This document shows positions 4,957 to 5,301 of a stretch of DNA of 5,301 nt, piece after piece. The position numbers and the translations under genes were made by a program. Numbering within the stretch: position 1 is the first letter of the stretch; every line of letters begins with the position of its first letter. The stretch is from the NCBI GenBank assembly GCA_019247135.1, contig JAFAPL010000724.1:1-5301 (forward strand), in the 5' to 3' direction. Under the pieces are notes generated by a model, which did no database searches, was not told the DNA's origin, and saw only the letters and a list, made by a program, of their open reading frames with translations. The stretch comes from Chloroflexota bacterium. GTDB lineage: Bacteria; Chloroflexota; UBA6077; CF-72.

Positions 4957-5301
4957 CTATGCAAGCTCTTGCGATGCGCATGCGGCCGCGTAGCGCGGCC
5001 CGACCGCATTGTCGAGGCGCAAGTCGCACCGCGGCTCGCGTCGCATCACGCAGCTGCACGACAACCTCGACGGGCGTCGGCTCCCGTCAGTGCCGACGTC
5101 CTCCATGCCTAGCCGCTCCGCGACCCGTTGGGAGGCCTCGTTTTCGGCTTCGACGAGCGCGAGCACCTCCGCCAAACCACCCTCAAATGCGCGTTGTATC
5201 GCGCCCCGCGCGGCCTCCGTTGCGTAGCCGTGACCCCAGTGATTCGGGTGCAGATGCCATGCAACTTCGTGGTCGTCCGAAAGCGTGCCGTCCACCGACA
5301 G
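4957..5301 (-). CDS. GNAT-family N-acetyltransferase (RimJ/RimL type), C-terminal part, runs off right end
   Basis: The last 114 residues of a minus-strand gene whose start lies beyond the window. They contain the acetyl-CoA binding motif A in HLHPNHWGHGYATEAARGAI (residues 16-35 of the fragment), with the W-G-x-G-Y-A-T-E-A loop, followed by AFEGGLAEVLALVEAENEAS and the RVAERLGM segment typical of the RimJ/RimL group. These enzymes move an acetyl group from acetyl-CoA to an amine, often on a ribosomal protein, antibiotic or small metabolite; the acceptor cannot be told. After GTDG (about residue 73) the reading frame loses family character (PSRLSCSCVMRREP). A better C-terminal beta-strand, VEVVVQLRD, lies in another frame at 5071-5045. 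This suggests a late frameshift or sequencing error. Confidence 0.82.
   Translation of the reverse strand: MSVDGTLSDDHEVAWHLHPNHWGHGYATEAARGAIQRAFEGGLAEVLALVEAENEASQRVAERLGMEDVGTDGSRRPSRLSCSCVMRREPRCDLRLDNAVGPRYAAACASQELA
4984..5000. terminator. GC hairpin after tspO, inside the acetyltransferase tail
   Basis: GGCCGCG-tag-CGCGGCC is a perfect 7-bp stem with a 3-base loop, 40 bp past the tspO stop. It could end or stabilise the tspO transcript, but there is no following T-run, so intrinsic termination would be poor. It overlaps the doubtful 3' tail of the convergent acetyltransferase frame. Confidence 0.35.

Overview
This is a 5.3 kb piece of a very GC-rich bacterial chromosome. It carries six protein-coding genes, two of them cut by the window ends. 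The layout suggests a free-living, high-GC, probably Gram-positive-like or Chloroflexota/Actinomycetota-type bacterium. Three things point that way: a large XRE-HTH/STAND-ATPase/TPR regulator of a kind abundant in those phyla, a twin-arginine (Tat) signal peptide, and a tiny 'MCLNCGCG' protein of a type I associate with those phyla. The phylum is inference; no rRNA or other marker is present.

Left part (1-3105): a gene on the minus strand, cut at the left end, encodes the N-terminus of a Tat-exported protein. It is divergent from an 855-residue STAND-class regulator on the plus strand (538-3105). The 236-bp region between them holds a candidate extended -10 promoter for the regulator. That promoter sits inside a perfect 7-bp-arm dyad, which makes it a possible operator.

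Middle (3106-4087): 298 bp without a recognisable gene, then a minus-strand class II aldolase/adducin-family gene (227 aa). It keeps the three metal-binding histidines but lacks the acidic catalytic residue of classical fuculose-phosphate aldolase.

Right part (4088-5301): divergent from the aldolase is a 56-aa Cys-rich-start protein (4218-4388). It has a perfect GGAGGT ribosome binding site, all of which lies in the 3' arm of an 11-bp hairpin. This is the most interesting signal in the window, a candidate RNA switch or thermometer. A TspO/MBR membrane protein follows 67 nt later, after a strong GC hairpin, and may be co-transcribed. It converges with the C-terminal end of a GNAT N-acetyltransferase whose tail looks frame-shifted.

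Nothing here is clearly mobile: I saw no IS ends, integrase, tRNA or CRISPR. The window looks like ordinary chromosome with a few regulatory structures worth checking, not an obvious new multi-gene system.
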